Assembly: GCF_016937515.1 (NCBI RefSeq)
Contig: NZ_JAFHKM010000002.1
Location: 4,769,001-4,833,000 of the forward strand
Direction: 5' to 3'
Origin: Cohnella algarum
Lineage (GTDB): Bacteria > Bacillota > Bacilli > Paenibacillales > Paenibacillaceae
Length of the DNA: 64,000 nt
Below the pieces are notes generated by a model that saw only the letters and a program-made list of their open reading frames with translations, was not told where the DNA came from and ran no database searches. The position numbers and the translations under genes are program-made. Shown piece by piece: positions 34,504 to 43,975 of the stretch (the first letter of the stretch is position 1; each line of letters starts with the position of its first letter).

Positions 34504-35400
34504 ATGGATGTGAGCAGTGCGCAAGCTCAACTCCGGCAAGCGGCGGGAGGCGCGGTACGGACGCGGCGGAAGCCGCGCCGCGGCAAGCTCGTCAGCCGCA
34601 CGGTCATTTATCTCATTTTTTTGTTCCACCTGGTGTTGACGGGATATCCGTTCGTGTGGATGGTTCTGTCCTCCTTCAAGAGCAACAAGGAATACTTTGC
34701 GAATCCTTGGGGGCTTCCGTCGGAATGGAACTTCGAGAATTTCGCGAACGCCTGGAATGAAGGGATCAGCGGCTATTTGTTCAACAGCCTGTATATTACG
34801 GTATTCTCGGTGATCGGACTGCTGATCGTATCGACAATGATCGGCTTTTATCTGGCAGTGCGTTCGTTCAAAGGCTCCAAGCTGCTGCTCGGATCGTTTC
34901 TGCTCGGCATGATGATTCCGGTGCACAGCACGCTGATCCCGCTGTTCGCGATCGCCAACGAGACGGGAACGTACGACACGTTCTGGGCGTTGTTTTTCCC
35001 GTACATCGGATTCAATTTGCCGATCGCGGTGTTTCTCGCCTACGGCTTCTTCGCCGAGGTGCCGAAGGAGCTGGAGGAAGCGGCGCTTGTCGATGGCTGC
35101 AACCTTTATCAGTCGTTTTTCAAAATTTATTTTCCTCTGGCCAAGCCGATTCTGGCCACGGTGACGATTCTTTCGTTCTTCAATATTATGAACGATTTCA
35201 TTTTCCCGCTGATTATGGTTTCGCAGGATTCCCTGAAAACGCTGCCGCTCGGACTGATGATGTTCAAAGGCAATTTCAGCGCGGATTATTCGCTGATCAG
35301 CGCCGCGCTCGTCATGACGACGACGCCGGTCATCGTGATGTATATGTTCCTTCAAAAGTATGTGCAAAAAGGGGTAGTGGCCGGTTCCGTCAAAGGCTAG
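34504..35400 (+). CDS. Carbohydrate ABC transporter permease (MalG/UgpE type)
   Basis: 298 residues, six membrane segments, EAA loop EVPKELEEAALVDGCNLYQS near residue 183. Starts 9 bases after the first permease stop; AGGAGAGGAG precedes the ATG, and a GTG two codons in is a possible alternative. The basic N-terminus (RTRRKPRRGKLVSR) is cytoplasmic. It partners the preceding permease. Confidence 0.95.
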   Translation: MDVSSAQAQLRQAAGGAVRTRRKPRRGKLVSRTVIYLIFLFHLVLTGYPFVWMVLSSFKSNKEYFANPWGLPSEWNFENFANAWNEGISGYLFNSLYITVFSVIGLLIVSTMIGFYLAVRSFKGSKLLLGSFLLGMMIPVHSTLIPLFAIANETGTYDTFWALFFPYIGFNLPIAVFLAYGFFAEVPKELEEAALVDGCNLYQSFFKIYFPLAKPILATVTILSFFNIMNDFIFPLIMVSQDSLKTLPLGLMMFKGNFSADYSLISAALVMTTTPVIVMYMFLQKYVQKGVVAGSVKG

Positions 35401-35404
35401 CGAT

Positions 35405-35440
35405 GCGGGAGACAAGCTGTGCATGGCTTGTTTCTCCGCC
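35405..35440 (+). other. Hairpin between permease and binding-protein genes
   Basis: GCGGGAGACAAGC and GCTTGTTTCTCCGC form a long stem with an 8-base loop and no T run. It may limit read-through or protect mRNA ends, helping the binding protein to be made in excess. Confidence 0.4.
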
Positions 35441-35448
35441 CGCTTGAA

Positions 35449-35546
35449 TGAGAGCGCTTCAGCAGGCCGTCCGTTCGGGGTCGCCATCCCCGGTCGGCGT
35501 CCGCCGTCGCCGCGTCATTGACACCGGATCGACTATATGTTAAAGA
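35449..35546 (+). promoter_or_regulatory. Internal promoter and cre-like site before the binding-protein gene
   Basis: TGAGAGCGCTTCAG (35449-35462) has the AGCGCTT centre of a palindromic cre. Further on, TTGACA (35518-35523), a 17-base spacer and TAAAGA (35541-35546) form a possible promoter giving extra transcript of the binding protein. Confidence 0.45.
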
Positions 35547-35571
35547 TCAACAAAAGGGAGAATGGACAACG

Positions 35572-36840
35572 ATGAAAAAAGCAGCACTCGTTTTACTCGC
35601 ACTTACGATGTGGATCGTTGCGGGCTGCGGCAGCAGCGCCGGCAATCAAAATGCGGCGGAAAGCGCGCCGGACAACGTGACGCAATTGACCATGTGGAGC
35701 ATGGAAACCCGCAACCGGGAAATCATCGAGAAGTCGATTGCCGAATTCAACGGCGCTCACCCGGACATTCAGGTGAAGGCGGAGTTTTTCGAGGATGAAG
35801 CGTTGAAAACGAAGGTCAAGGTCGCGATTGCCGGCAACCAGCTTCCGGACATTCTGGCTTACTGGAGCGGCGAGACGTTCGATACGCTCGTGAGCAACAA
35901 TTTGCTGGGCGATTTGACCCCGTATTTGGACCAGGATGCCGAATTCAAGGACAACGTGCTTCCGGGCGGACTCGAGACGTTTACGTACGACGGCAAAACC
36001 TACGGCATTCCCGTACTGTTCAGCGGCGTATCCCTGTGGTACAATAAAGAAATTTTCGAGCAAAATCAATTGACCCCGCCGACAACGTACGAGGAATTGC
36101 TGAACGTGGTGGATCAATTGAACGCCAAAAACATTACCCCGATCACGGTAGCCGGCAAGGAACGTTGGCCGCTGCTGCACTGGTTCGCTTATCTGGCGCA
36201 GCGCGTCGGCGGAACCGAGCCGTTCGAGAAGGCGAAAGCGGGCGAAACCGATTTCGCTACCGATTCTTTCGTGCAGGCGGGCCAAATGCTGAGGGAGCTG
36301 GCCGTGGATCACAACGCTTTTGTAAACGGATTCCTGGGCCTCGATTATGCGGCGGCGGAAGCCTTGTTCACCAATGAGCGCGCGGCGATGTACCTGCAGG
36401 GCGAATGGGCGATGGAAGCATTCCTGGGCGACGATTTTGCGGAAAAAGTCGACTTCGTGTCTTTCCCGGCGGTCGAAGGCGGAACGGGCAGCGTCAACGT
36501 CTATCACGGCGGCTTCGGCGCGGGCATGGCGATCTCCTCCGGCACTAATCAGGACGCGGCCTACGAGGCGGTCCGTTTCCTGACCAGCCCCGAGCAGCGG
36601 AAGGCCATCAACGAAGGCGCGAACATCAGCCCAATGAAAAATCCGGGCCTGGACGAAGCCAACATGCATCCGCTGGCTTTCCGTTACGACGACTCGATCA
36701 GCAAAAACCTGGAAGGCTTCTTCGGCTACTACGATCAGACACTGGACGCCAAACGGGCCGAGCAGTTCCTGAACGCGGTCGGCGCCATCGCCGGAAGCAA
36801 GGATGCCGACATTCAGGCGATCCTCTCGGACATCAAGTAA
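35572..36840 (+). CDS. Sugar-binding lipoprotein of ABC transporter (CUT1)
   Basis: 422 residues, start at ATG 35572 after AAAGGGAG. Lipoprotein signal peptide with lipobox (TMWIVAGCGSS, Cys about 20), then SBP family 1: VTQLTMWSMETRNREIIEKS, DILAYWSGE, and a ligand-cleft segment YGIPVLFSGVSLWYNKEIFE. It captures the sugar outside the cell and delivers it to the two permeases upstream. The adjacent beta-xylosidase implies xylo-oligosaccharides. Confidence 0.95.
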   Translation: MKKAALVLLALTMWIVAGCGSSAGNQNAAESAPDNVTQLTMWSMETRNREIIEKSIAEFNGAHPDIQVKAEFFEDEALKTKVKVAIAGNQLPDILAYWSGETFDTLVSNNLLGDLTPYLDQDAEFKDNVLPGGLETFTYDGKTYGIPVLFSGVSLWYNKEIFEQNQLTPPTTYEELLNVVDQLNAKNITPITVAGKERWPLLHWFAYLAQRVGGTEPFEKAKAGETDFATDSFVQAGQMLRELAVDHNAFVNGFLGLDYAAAEALFTNERAAMYLQGEWAMEAFLGDDFAEKVDFVSFPAVEGGTGSVNVYHGGFGAGMAISSGTNQDAAYEAVRFLTSPEQRKAINEGANISPMKNPGLDEANMHPLAFRYDDSISKNLEGFFGYYDQTLDAKRAEQFLNAVGAIAGSKDADIQAILSDIK

Positions 36841-36864
36841 AGCTTCATAGAGGAGGTAACGCCA

Positions 36865-38478
36865 ATGTCTCTTATCCGCAATCCGATTCTGCGCGGGTTT
36901 AATCCCGACCCGTCCATCCTGAGGGTCGAGGACGATTACTATATTGCCACTTCAACGTTCGAGTGGTTTCCCGGCGTGCAAATTCACCACTCCCGCGATC
37001 TCCGGCACTGGCGGCTGCTGGGCCATCCGCTGACGCGGCCCAGCCAGCTCCAAATGCTGGGCAATCCGGACTCCGGCGGCATCTGGGCGCCGTGCCTTAG
37101 CTATGCGGACGGCGTGTTCTACCTGGTCTATACGGACGTTAAAAGCCACTTGGGGCCGTTCAAGGACACGCACAATTATCTCGTGACGGCGACCGATATT
37201 CACGGCCCTTGGTCCGATCCGGTTTATTTGAACAGCAGCGGGTTCGACCCGTCGCTGTTCCACGCCTCGGACGGGCGAAAATGGCTGCTCAACATGGTGT
37301 GGGACCACCGCAAGGGCAAAAACCCGTTCGGCGGCATCGCGATGCAGGAATATTCCGTCCGCGAGCGGAAGCTGGTCGGCCCCGTCCGCAATATTTTCCG
37401 CGGGACGGAGCTCGGCCTGACCGAAGGGCCGCATTTGTACGAACGCGGCGGTTATTACTACCTGCTGACCGCCGAAGGCGGGACGAGGTTCGGCCATGCC
37501 GCGACGGTGGCCCGTTCCAGGTCTCCGTTCGGCCCGTACGAAGCCGATCCGCAAGGACCGCTCCTCACCTCCGCCGGCAAGCCGGAGCTGGAGCTGCAGC
37601 GAGCGGGCCATGCGAGCCTGGTCGAGACGCAAGGGGGCGAATGGTATATTGCACACCTGTGCGGCAGGCCGCTGCGTCCTTCGATGCAGTGCAATCTGGG
37701 ACGGGAGACCGCGCTGCAGCGGGTCGAGTGGACGGAGGACGGCTGGCTGCGGCTGGCCGAAGGCGGCAACAGCCCGTACGTGACGGTACAAGCGCCCGAT
37801 CTGCCGGAGCACCCCTGGGAAGAGCCCGGGGAGGAGCTGTTCGCGTTGGGCAAGCTGAGCATGCACCTGGCGTCGCTGCGCCGGCCGGTCGGCGAGGATT
37901 GGGCGACGCTGCGGGAGCGTCCCGGTTTTCTGCGCCTGAAGGGAGGAGAATCGCTTTACTCGGCTTTCAGGCAGAGCCTGTTGGCGCGCCGTCAGCAATC
38001 GTTCGTCATGGAGGCGAAGACGGCGGTCGAATTCGAGCCCGAGCACTATCAGCAAATGGCCGGCCTGATTTACTATTACAACAATAAAAATTACTACTAC
38101 CTGCATATCAGCCGGGACGAGGACGCCGGACGGTGCTTGCGCCTGATGACAAGCGACCGGGGCGTTTACGACGAGCCGCTGGAAGCGCCGGTGTCCGTCG
38201 AAGGCTGGGGCCGGGTTCATCTGATGGCCAAGGCGGATGGCGAAAAGTTCGCGTTCTACTATTCCGCCGACGGGACCGACTGGACGCCCATCGGTCCCGT
38301 GCTGGATGCCGGAAAAATATCGGACGAGAACGCCGAGACGATCATCGACGGCTATTTGATCGACCAAGGGTTTACCGGAGCGTTCATTGGCATTTGCGCG
38401 CAGGATTTGAGCGGTTCCGGCAAGCATGCGGACTTTGCTTATTTCACGTATCGCGAGCCGGAACGCCAGCCGGTTTAA
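36865..38478 (+). CDS. xynB: Beta-1,4-xylosidase, GH43 subfamily 11-like
   Basis: 537 residues, almost the length of Geobacillus XynB3. The catalytic triad falls at the same numbers: Asp15 (RGFNPDPSILR, general base), Asp128 (SSGFDPSLFHA, pKa modulator), Glu187 (GLTEGPHLYERGG, general acid). Five-blade propeller about 1-310, then a beta-sandwich domain to the C-terminus. No signal peptide, so it cleaves imported xylo-oligosaccharides to xylose in the cytoplasm. The start follows GAGGAGG. Some members also act on arabinofuranosides. Confidence 0.95.
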   Translation: MSLIRNPILRGFNPDPSILRVEDDYYIATSTFEWFPGVQIHHSRDLRHWRLLGHPLTRPSQLQMLGNPDSGGIWAPCLSYADGVFYLVYTDVKSHLGPFKDTHNYLVTATDIHGPWSDPVYLNSSGFDPSLFHASDGRKWLLNMVWDHRKGKNPFGGIAMQEYSVRERKLVGPVRNIFRGTELGLTEGPHLYERGGYYYLLTAEGGTRFGHAATVARSRSPFGPYEADPQGPLLTSAGKPELELQRAGHASLVETQGGEWYIAHLCGRPLRPSMQCNLGRETALQRVEWTEDGWLRLAEGGNSPYVTVQAPDLPEHPWEEPGEELFALGKLSMHLASLRRPVGEDWATLRERPGFLRLKGGESLYSAFRQSLLARRQQSFVMEAKTAVEFEPEHYQQMAGLIYYYNNKNYYYLHISRDEDAGRCLRLMTSDRGVYDEPLEAPVSVEGWGRVHLMAKADGEKFAFYYSADGTDWTPIGPVLDAGKISDENAETIIDGYLIDQGFTGAFIGICAQDLSGSGKHADFAYFTYREPERQPV

Positions 38479-38499
38479 GACGGGAAGGGGATAAAAACG

Positions 38500-39564
38500 A
38501 TGAGCGCCAACACCATGAACGCGGCCGTTCTTAATCGGCCGCTGGACATCGAAGTGAAACGGGTTCCGATTCCGGTTCCCAAAGAGGACGAGGTGCTGCT
38601 GAAAGTATTCTGCATCGGAATTTGCGGTTCGGACGTTCATTATTACGAGCACGGCAAGATCGGCCGGTACGTCGTGGAGGCTCCGCTCATTCTCGGTCAC
38701 GAGCTGTCCGGCGTCGTGGTCGAAACCGGGGCCAAGGTGACGAACGTAGCGGCTGGAGACCGCGTCGCGGTCGAGCCGGGCGTCACGTGCGGCCGCTGCG
38801 GCTATTGCAAATCCGGCCGGTACAATCTGTGCCCGGACGTCGTCTTTATGGCGACGCCTCCCGTGGACGGAGCGTGGGCGGAATACGTGGCGATCCGCAG
38901 CGATTTCGTGTTCAAGCTGCCGGATTCGATGAGCTTCGAGGAAGGGGCGCTGATCGAGCCGTTCTCGGTCGGCATTCATGCGATGAACCGGGGAAGGGTG
39001 AAGCCCTCCGACCGCGTTCTGGTCACCGGACTCGGACCGATCGGCCTGCTCGCCGTGCAAGCGGCCAAAATGTACGGCGTAAACGAAATTTACGCGACCG
39101 ACGTCGTGCCGTTCCGCCGCGAGCTCGCCTTGCGGATGGGCGCAACCGCCGTGTTCGATCCGAGCAGCGAAAACGTCGGGCTGAAGCTGGCCGAAGCGAC
39201 CGGCGGGCACGGCGCCGACGTGCTGGTGGAGACGTCCGGCAACGGCCGGGCGATCGAAGACGCGATCACGACCGTCCGGCGGGGCGGACGCGTCGTGCTT
39301 GTCGGAATGCCGGCCAAAGACAAGCTGGAAGTGAACATCAACCATCTGATCGACGCCGAACTCGACGTCTGCGGGTTGTTCCGTTACGCCAATACGTATC
39401 CGGCGGCTATCCAGGCGCTTTCCGGCTCCAGGCTCGACGTGGAGAAGGTCATTACGCACCGCTTCGCTCTGGAGGACATCCGGGAGGCGGTCGAGATGGC
39501 ACGCACCCAGAAGGACACCAGCATCAAAATCATGATTTACCCGGATCAAACCGCGATTAGCTAA
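38500..39564 (+). CDS. NAD-dependent polyol (xylitol/sorbitol-type) dehydrogenase
   Basis: 354 residues, zinc medium-chain dehydrogenase. Catalytic zinc residues Cys (ICGSDVHYYEHG near 46) and His-Glu (LILGHELSG), a four-Cys structural zinc (CGRCGYCKSGRYNLC), Rossmann motif VTGLGPIGLLAVQAA, and coenzyme Asp (YATDV). Sequence features are closest to sorbitol/xylitol dehydrogenases. Placed after the beta-xylosidase, it may interconvert xylitol and xylulose or oxidise a related polyol; no xylA or xylB is in the window. The start follows GGGAAGGGG. Confidence 0.9.
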   Translation: MSANTMNAAVLNRPLDIEVKRVPIPVPKEDEVLLKVFCIGICGSDVHYYEHGKIGRYVVEAPLILGHELSGVVVETGAKVTNVAAGDRVAVEPGVTCGRCGYCKSGRYNLCPDVVFMATPPVDGAWAEYVAIRSDFVFKLPDSMSFEEGALIEPFSVGIHAMNRGRVKPSDRVLVTGLGPIGLLAVQAAKMYGVNEIYATDVVPFRRELALRMGATAVFDPSSENVGLKLAEATGGHGADVLVETSGNGRAIEDAITTVRRGGRVVLVGMPAKDKLEVNINHLIDAELDVCGLFRYANTYPAAIQALSGSRLDVEKVITHRFALEDIREAVEMARTQKDTSIKIMIYPDQTAIS

Positions 39565-39570
39565 GGGAAC

Positions 39571-41319
39571 ATGGAGAAGATGCGTCTGCTCAAACGATTG
39601 GGACTGGATCAAACAAGAGGACAAATATTCGTGGGCTTCATTGTCGCGATGACGATCGTGCTGCTCGTCGCCGTCGGCAGCCTGTATGCGCTGCTGTCGG
39701 GCGTGCAGAAGCGAAACGCGGCCCAATTTGCCGAAGAGATCGCGGACCAAATGAGCGGGCGCCTCGAATCTCTCCTTAGCGAAATCAACGTGCTGACGCT
39801 GCAGCTGGCGATGGACGAACGGATACAGGAACGGCTCCTGGAGGAACGGAACGGCCGCGAGGCGACATACGAGGAACGGATGAAAATCCGCCGCATCCTG
39901 TACGACAAAATCGTCTACTCCGAAACGATTCAGGACATGGAGCTGTTCTCGCTCGGCTCCAGCATTTATCCGATCGTGGACAAAACCGTAGAAGACAGGG
40001 CGGGGAGCCGGATCGTCGCGAAAGCCGATGAAAGCGACCGGGCGGGCGCCTTGGTCTGGCTGGCCCGCGACCCGGAGAACTCCGAGTACCTGCTGGCGAT
40101 AAGACAGGTCAAGCTGGAGAAGCTGGATTATGCCAAGGGAGGCTACCTGGTCGTCCGGGTCAAGCCGTCGCTGATCGAATTCATCGACAAGGACCGGGAT
40201 GCGGCGAAGCTGAAGGGCAGCATCATGGTTCTGTTCGATGAGGAAGATCAGATCCTGTCCGCCGAATCGGGTGCGGCCCAAGAGCTGCCCGACGACGAGG
40301 CCAAACGGCGGGACTACATCGTCGTGAGCAAAAACGTGAAGGAAACCGACTGGCGGCTGGAAATTATGCTCCCCAAAAAAGTAGTCACGGAGGATATCCG
40401 GCTGATCCGGAAGGTGATGCTGTGGGCCAGCCTCGCGTGCGCGGCGCTGTTCGCCCTGCTGTCGTATTCGCTGTCCCTGCTCATCACGCGTCCGATCCAG
40501 AAGCTGACCCGCGTCATGCAGCAAGGCAAGGAAGGGACGCTGAGAGAGAACCCGGAGCTTTATTTCAACCGGGAGGTCAACCAGCTGAATACGAAATACA
40601 ACCAGATGGTCCGGCAAATGAATCACCTGATCCGATCGGTGTACGAGACCGAGCTGATGAAGAGCAAAAGCGAGATCACGGCGCTTCATTCGCAGATCAA
40701 CCCGCACTTCCTGTTCAATACGCTGGATTCCATCTATTGGGCCCACATCCGCAAGGGAGAGAAGGAGCTGTCCGGCTCCATCGTCAGGCTTGCCGAGCTG
40801 TTCCGTTACACGATCCATTCCCGGCACGGCGGCGACGGCAGCGTTACGGTAGCGGAGGAGATCGAACAGGTCAAACGGTACGCGGACCTGATGAAGCTCC
40901 GCTGGCAAGATCGCCTGCATGTGGACATCGCGGTCGATCCGGCCGCGGCCGCCTGCCGGATTCCGAAGCTGACCGTTCAACCGCTGGTGGAAAACGCGAT
41001 CGTGCACGGCATCGAACCGCTCGGCCAGGGCGGACTCGTGACGGTAACCGCTTCCTTGCAAGGGGAGACCGTAACGGTCGTCATCGCGGACAACGGCGTC
41101 GGCATGAGCGCCGAACGGCTGGAGGAGATTCGCGGCCGGCTGCGCAAGGAGACGAAAACGGAGCTGATGATGAACGGCAGGGGCATCGGGATTTTCAACG
41201 TGCACAAGCTGGTGCAGCTGCAATACGGAAAGCCGTACGGCCTGCGGATCGAGAGCAGGGAGGCCGGCGGGACGACGGTAACGTTGACCTTGCCGGCGAA
41301 CGAGGGGGAGAAGCCATGA
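39571..41319 (+). CDS. YesM-family sensor histidine kinase
   Basis: 582 residues. First membrane segment about 18-42, extracellular sensor to about 285, second segment about 286-306, HAMP (about 307-360), His_kinase domain with the conserved QINPHFLFNTLD (His379), then an HATPase (VQPLVENAIVHGI; GRGIGIFNVHKLVQ). Located 6 bases after the dehydrogenase gene and overlapping the response regulator (ATGA). The pair most likely senses extracellular xylo-oligosaccharide, perhaps through the binding protein, and activates the cluster. Confidence 0.95.
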   Translation: MEKMRLLKRLGLDQTRGQIFVGFIVAMTIVLLVAVGSLYALLSGVQKRNAAQFAEEIADQMSGRLESLLSEINVLTLQLAMDERIQERLLEERNGREATYEERMKIRRILYDKIVYSETIQDMELFSLGSSIYPIVDKTVEDRAGSRIVAKADESDRAGALVWLARDPENSEYLLAIRQVKLEKLDYAKGGYLVVRVKPSLIEFIDKDRDAAKLKGSIMVLFDEEDQILSAESGAAQELPDDEAKRRDYIVVSKNVKETDWRLEIMLPKKVVTEDIRLIRKVMLWASLACAALFALLSYSLSLLITRPIQKLTRVMQQGKEGTLRENPELYFNREVNQLNTKYNQMVRQMNHLIRSVYETELMKSKSEITALHSQINPHFLFNTLDSIYWAHIRKGEKELSGSIVRLAELFRYTIHSRHGGDGSVTVAEEIEQVKRYADLMKLRWQDRLHVDIAVDPAAAACRIPKLTVQPLVENAIVHGIEPLGQGGLVTVTASLQGETVTVVIADNGVGMSAERLEEIRGRLRKETKTELMMNGRGIGIFNVHKLVQLQYGKPYGLRIESREAGGTTVTLTLPANEGEKP

Positions 41320-42095
41320 AGTTTCCGTCGATTCTCGTCGTCGAAGATGAACCGAATACAAGGCTGGGCGTCACCTTTACGCTTCAGGAATGGGGCGGCG
41401 GCCGGGGCGTGATCGACAGCGCCGAAAACGGGGCCGAGGCGCTGAATCGCTTGCGCGCGAACGATTACGATTTGCTGCTGACCGATATCCGGATGCCCGT
41501 CATGGACGGCATTCAGCTGCTGGAAGCGCTTCGCGGCGACGATAATCCGATCCGCTGCATCATGCTGACGGGATTCGCCGAATTCGATTATGCCCACAGC
41601 GCCTTGCGGCTGGGGGTTGCGGATTATTTGCTCAAGCCGGTGCAGCAGGATCAGCTCGTCCAGGCGGTCGAGAAGGCGCTGTCGATCCCGCTGCCGAATG
41701 ATCGGCTGCCCGCCCGGGAGCGGGAGGAGGCGGCGATTTCGGACGAGCCAGGCAACGCCGCCATCGGAAAGGCGGTTCAATACATTCGCGAGCATATCCA
41801 CGAAGCGCTTCCGATCAAGGACGTGGCGGCCCGCGTTCACCTGAACGCCAGCTATTTCAGCGTGCTGTTCAAGGAAGAGCTGGGCATCAACTTTATCGAT
41901 TATGTCACGGAATGCCGGATGAAGAAAGCGAAGGAAATGCTGCTGCAATCTTCGCTCAGCCTGGAAGAAATTTCGGAGAGAATCGGCTATCAATCGACGA
42001 GCTATTTCATCAAAATTTTCAAGAAGCACGAGCAGTTGACGCCCAAGCATTACCGGGACCGAATGAAACAGCGCAGCCGGGGCGTCCGAACGTAG
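41316..42095 (+). CDS. YesN-family response regulator with AraC domain
   Basis: 259 residues: receiver with acidic pair (VVEDEPN) and Asp57 (DLLLTDIRMPVMDG), then AraC helix-turn-helix from about 150 (IKDVAARVHLNASYFSVLFK; ISERIGYQSTSYFIKIFKKH). The start at 41316 overlaps the sensor stop and follows GAGGGGGAG. It is shorter than the usual 500-residue YesN because the central linker domain is absent. Probable activator of the xylo-oligosaccharide genes. Confidence 0.95.
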   Translation: MKFPSILVVEDEPNTRLGVTFTLQEWGGGRGVIDSAENGAEALNRLRANDYDLLLTDIRMPVMDGIQLLEALRGDDNPIRCIMLTGFAEFDYAHSALRLGVADYLLKPVQQDQLVQAVEKALSIPLPNDRLPAREREEAAISDEPGNAAIGKAVQYIREHIHEALPIKDVAARVHLNASYFSVLFKEELGINFIDYVTECRMKKAKEMLLQSSLSLEEISERIGYQSTSYFIKIFKKHEQLTPKHYRDRMKQRSRGVRT

Positions 42096-42119
42096 ACGAA
42101 GCGGAATCGACTCGAAAAG

Positions 42120-42143
42120 CACGCCGGCTAGGCGTGTTTTTTG
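42120..42143 (+). terminator. Terminator of the xylo-oligosaccharide/two-component operon
   Basis: CACGCC, loop GGCTA, GGCGTG, then TTTTTTG. Confidence 0.92.
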
Positions 42144-42524
42144 TTTGCGGATCAGAGGCGATCGGATGAAAGACCTGCAATGATGAAGGTTTTCCTAAGA
42201 ACCGCAGATGACTCGCGGGAGCAAACATGCGAAAATGCATTTTTTTCGTACGAACAGGCCAAAACGGGACGTCTGCGCAGGCAAAGCCTGCGCATTCGCA
42301 TGAATTTCACCTTCTGCCGGTCGATTCAGCTTAAAAGGATGCAGATTCGCAGGTTTTTGTAAGAGCTGCATTTGATCGGACGGAATCCGGTGAAACCAAA
42401 TCGCCCCCCTATGCCGAACCAGCTGAGAACGCTAAAACCGATTTTGCAATCTATCAATTTGCTTATGAATTAGTATATAATAGAAAAGCGACTAATATTT
42501 GTGTTTTATAAGGAGAGATGAACG
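42144..42524. other. Intergenic region with an inverted repeat and the next promoter
   Basis: No supported gene. A perfect 9-bp inverted repeat (TGCGCAGGC, loop AAA, GCCTGCGCA; 42274-42294) has no T run, so it is not a normal terminator. A perfect TATAAT at 42476-42481 marks the promoter of the next gene; its -35 box is poor. Confidence 0.55.
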
Positions 42525-42950
42525 ATGAAAAAACGGAACCTGCTGCTGGCGACGGTGCTTGCCGCCACGTTTGCATCCGCAACCTCGGCATACGCGGCGG
42601 ACAATTACGAGCCGAACGACTCGTTTTCGACCGCAACGAGCCTCCCGTATTCCCGGTACATTACCTCGTATATCTCCACGCCGACGGACGCGGATTACTA
42701 CAAGGCTTCCGGCGGACGGCTCACGCTGTTCCAGCTCGTCAATCCGGAGGGCGCCGATTACGATCTGTACCTGTACGATGCGAACTTCAACCTTGTCTCC
42801 TCGTCCGCGACGTCCGAGTCGACGGAAAACGTAGGCTACTATACGACCTCCCTTAGCAATACCTATTATGTCAAGGTCGTCGGCAAAAACGGCCAGCACG
42901 ACCCGGACCGCCCCTATACGCTGAGGCAGATTTATAATTTGTACGTTTGA
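42525..42950 (+). CDS. Secreted PPC-like domain protein
   Basis: 141 residues with a Sec signal peptide (LLLATVLAATFASATSAYA, cleavage near residue 25). The mature part resembles the bacterial pre-peptidase C-terminal (PPC) domain: NYEPNDSFSTATSLPY at its start, TDADYYKAS, YDLYLYDANFNLVSSS, and TYYVKVVGKNG at the end. Usually this domain is attached to secreted proteases or glycosidases; here it stands alone. ATG preceded by AAGGAGAG. Role unknown; carbohydrate or protein binding is plausible. Confidence 0.85.
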   Translation: MKKRNLLLATVLAATFASATSAYAADNYEPNDSFSTATSLPYSRYITSYISTPTDADYYKASGGRLTLFQLVNPEGADYDLYLYDANFNLVSSSATSESTENVGYYTTSLSNTYYVKVVGKNGQHDPDRPYTLRQIYNLYV

Positions 42951-42988
42951 ATTCGATCTGAACGATTTCGCTCCTCGACGCTTTGAGG

Positions 42989-43034
42989 CAAAAAGAAATG
43001 CGAGCCGACATTCGAAGTTTTCGCATGTCGGCTC
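42989..43034 (-). terminator. Probable terminator of the DJ-1/PfpI operon
   Basis: On the minus strand GAGCCGACAT and ATGTCGGCTC close a 13-base loop, followed by GCATTTCTTTTTG. It lies about 130 bases past the last gene. Confidence 0.6.
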
Positions 43035-43162
43035 CAGTATATCCTAAATATAACATTTATTCAAAGCGCTTCGCCGGCGGCACGGACGTTTCTCCTGAAC
43101 GCTGCCGTCGAGCGCCCGATCGGCAGCGATCCAAAATGCAGGGCCGCTGCCAATCCGGCCTG

Positions 43163-43954
43163 TTATTTTACTTCAGGGGCTTTCTGACTCGCGTTAAAAT
43201 CGATCGGCGCCATGCCTTCCGCTTTCCATACCGTTCCTCGTGCCTCGTATTCAAACAACTTCTCGACGGCATTGGCGATTTGCGGTCCTAACTCGCGTTC
43301 GACCAAATACAAGGACACATCGAGTCCCGAAGTGACGCCGCCTCCGCTGACGAGGCGAGGACCGTCTTCGACGACTCTCGCTTCTACCGGAATGGCGCCG
43401 AGAGCTCCTAGCGCTGTCATGCCGATCTGATTCGTAACCGCATATCTGTCTTTCAACAACCCTTTCATCGCGAGCAGCAAGGAACCTCCGCATACGGTAG
43501 CAACGGTGACGTCCTCATTGTGGAGAGCCCTTTTCATCTGTTTAGGCAAGTCCGTCTCCGAGGCCTGCTTTAAAATAGCCGGGATGGCATCTTCCGAATT
43601 TCCTGCCGGCTTGCCCGAAGCGCCCGGTACCAGAATAATCCCCGGACGATTCGGATCCAATACGGCTTGCGCTTCGAGGGACGGACCGTTCAAACCGCTC
43701 GGAACGAAACGCTTGCCCTCCGCGGATACCAATTCCACCGTAACCGCATCTCCCGAATACATGCCGGCGGCGGCGAAAACTTCATAGGGCGCCAATGCGT
43801 CCAGCAGGTCGAACCCGTCGAAAAGCACGATTTGAACATGCAGGCTTCCATCCTTCGGAGCATCCCGTTCCTCTTTTGTTTTTGCGCTTCCGGCAGGGGC
43901 GACCAGGCTAAGCATAAGCGTAATCGACAAGAGCAAGCCAAACATTTTTTTCAT
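43163..43954 (-). CDS. Secreted DJ-1/PfpI-family protein
   Basis: 263 residues with an N-terminal signal peptide (LLLSITLMLSLVAPAGSA) and a DJ-1/PfpI domain from about residue 38. The nucleophile elbow is Cys155 (VATVCGGSLLL) and the conserved acid is Glu58 (APYEVF). The GATase1-like group includes isonitrile-hydratase-like and AraC-sensor-like proteins; export is unusual. It follows a paralogue by 21 bases (GFDLLDA and GGGVTSGLDV are shared). Activity is unknown. Confidence 0.85.
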   Translation of the reverse strand: MKKMFGLLLSITLMLSLVAPAGSAKTKEERDAPKDGSLHVQIVLFDGFDLLDALAPYEVFAAAGMYSGDAVTVELVSAEGKRFVPSGLNGPSLEAQAVLDPNRPGIILVPGASGKPAGNSEDAIPAILKQASETDLPKQMKRALHNEDVTVATVCGGSLLLAMKGLLKDRYAVTNQIGMTALGALGAIPVEARVVEDGPRLVSGGGVTSGLDVSLYLVERELGPQIANAVEKLFEYEARGTVWKAEGMAPIDFNASQKAPEVK

Positions 43955-43975
43955 TTTCAGATCCGATCCTTCCGT

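Noticed and set aside
36952..41361. A 1469-codon open frame on the minus strand
   Set aside because: It lies exactly antisense to the beta-xylosidase, dehydrogenase and sensor kinase genes, has no ribosome site, and its composition (rich in His, Gln, Arg, Leu) is what the codon pattern of GC-rich genes gives in the opposite frame.
42274..42294. A 9-bp inverted repeat as a terminator
   Set aside because: No T run on either strand and no gene end nearby; left as an unexplained inverted repeat.
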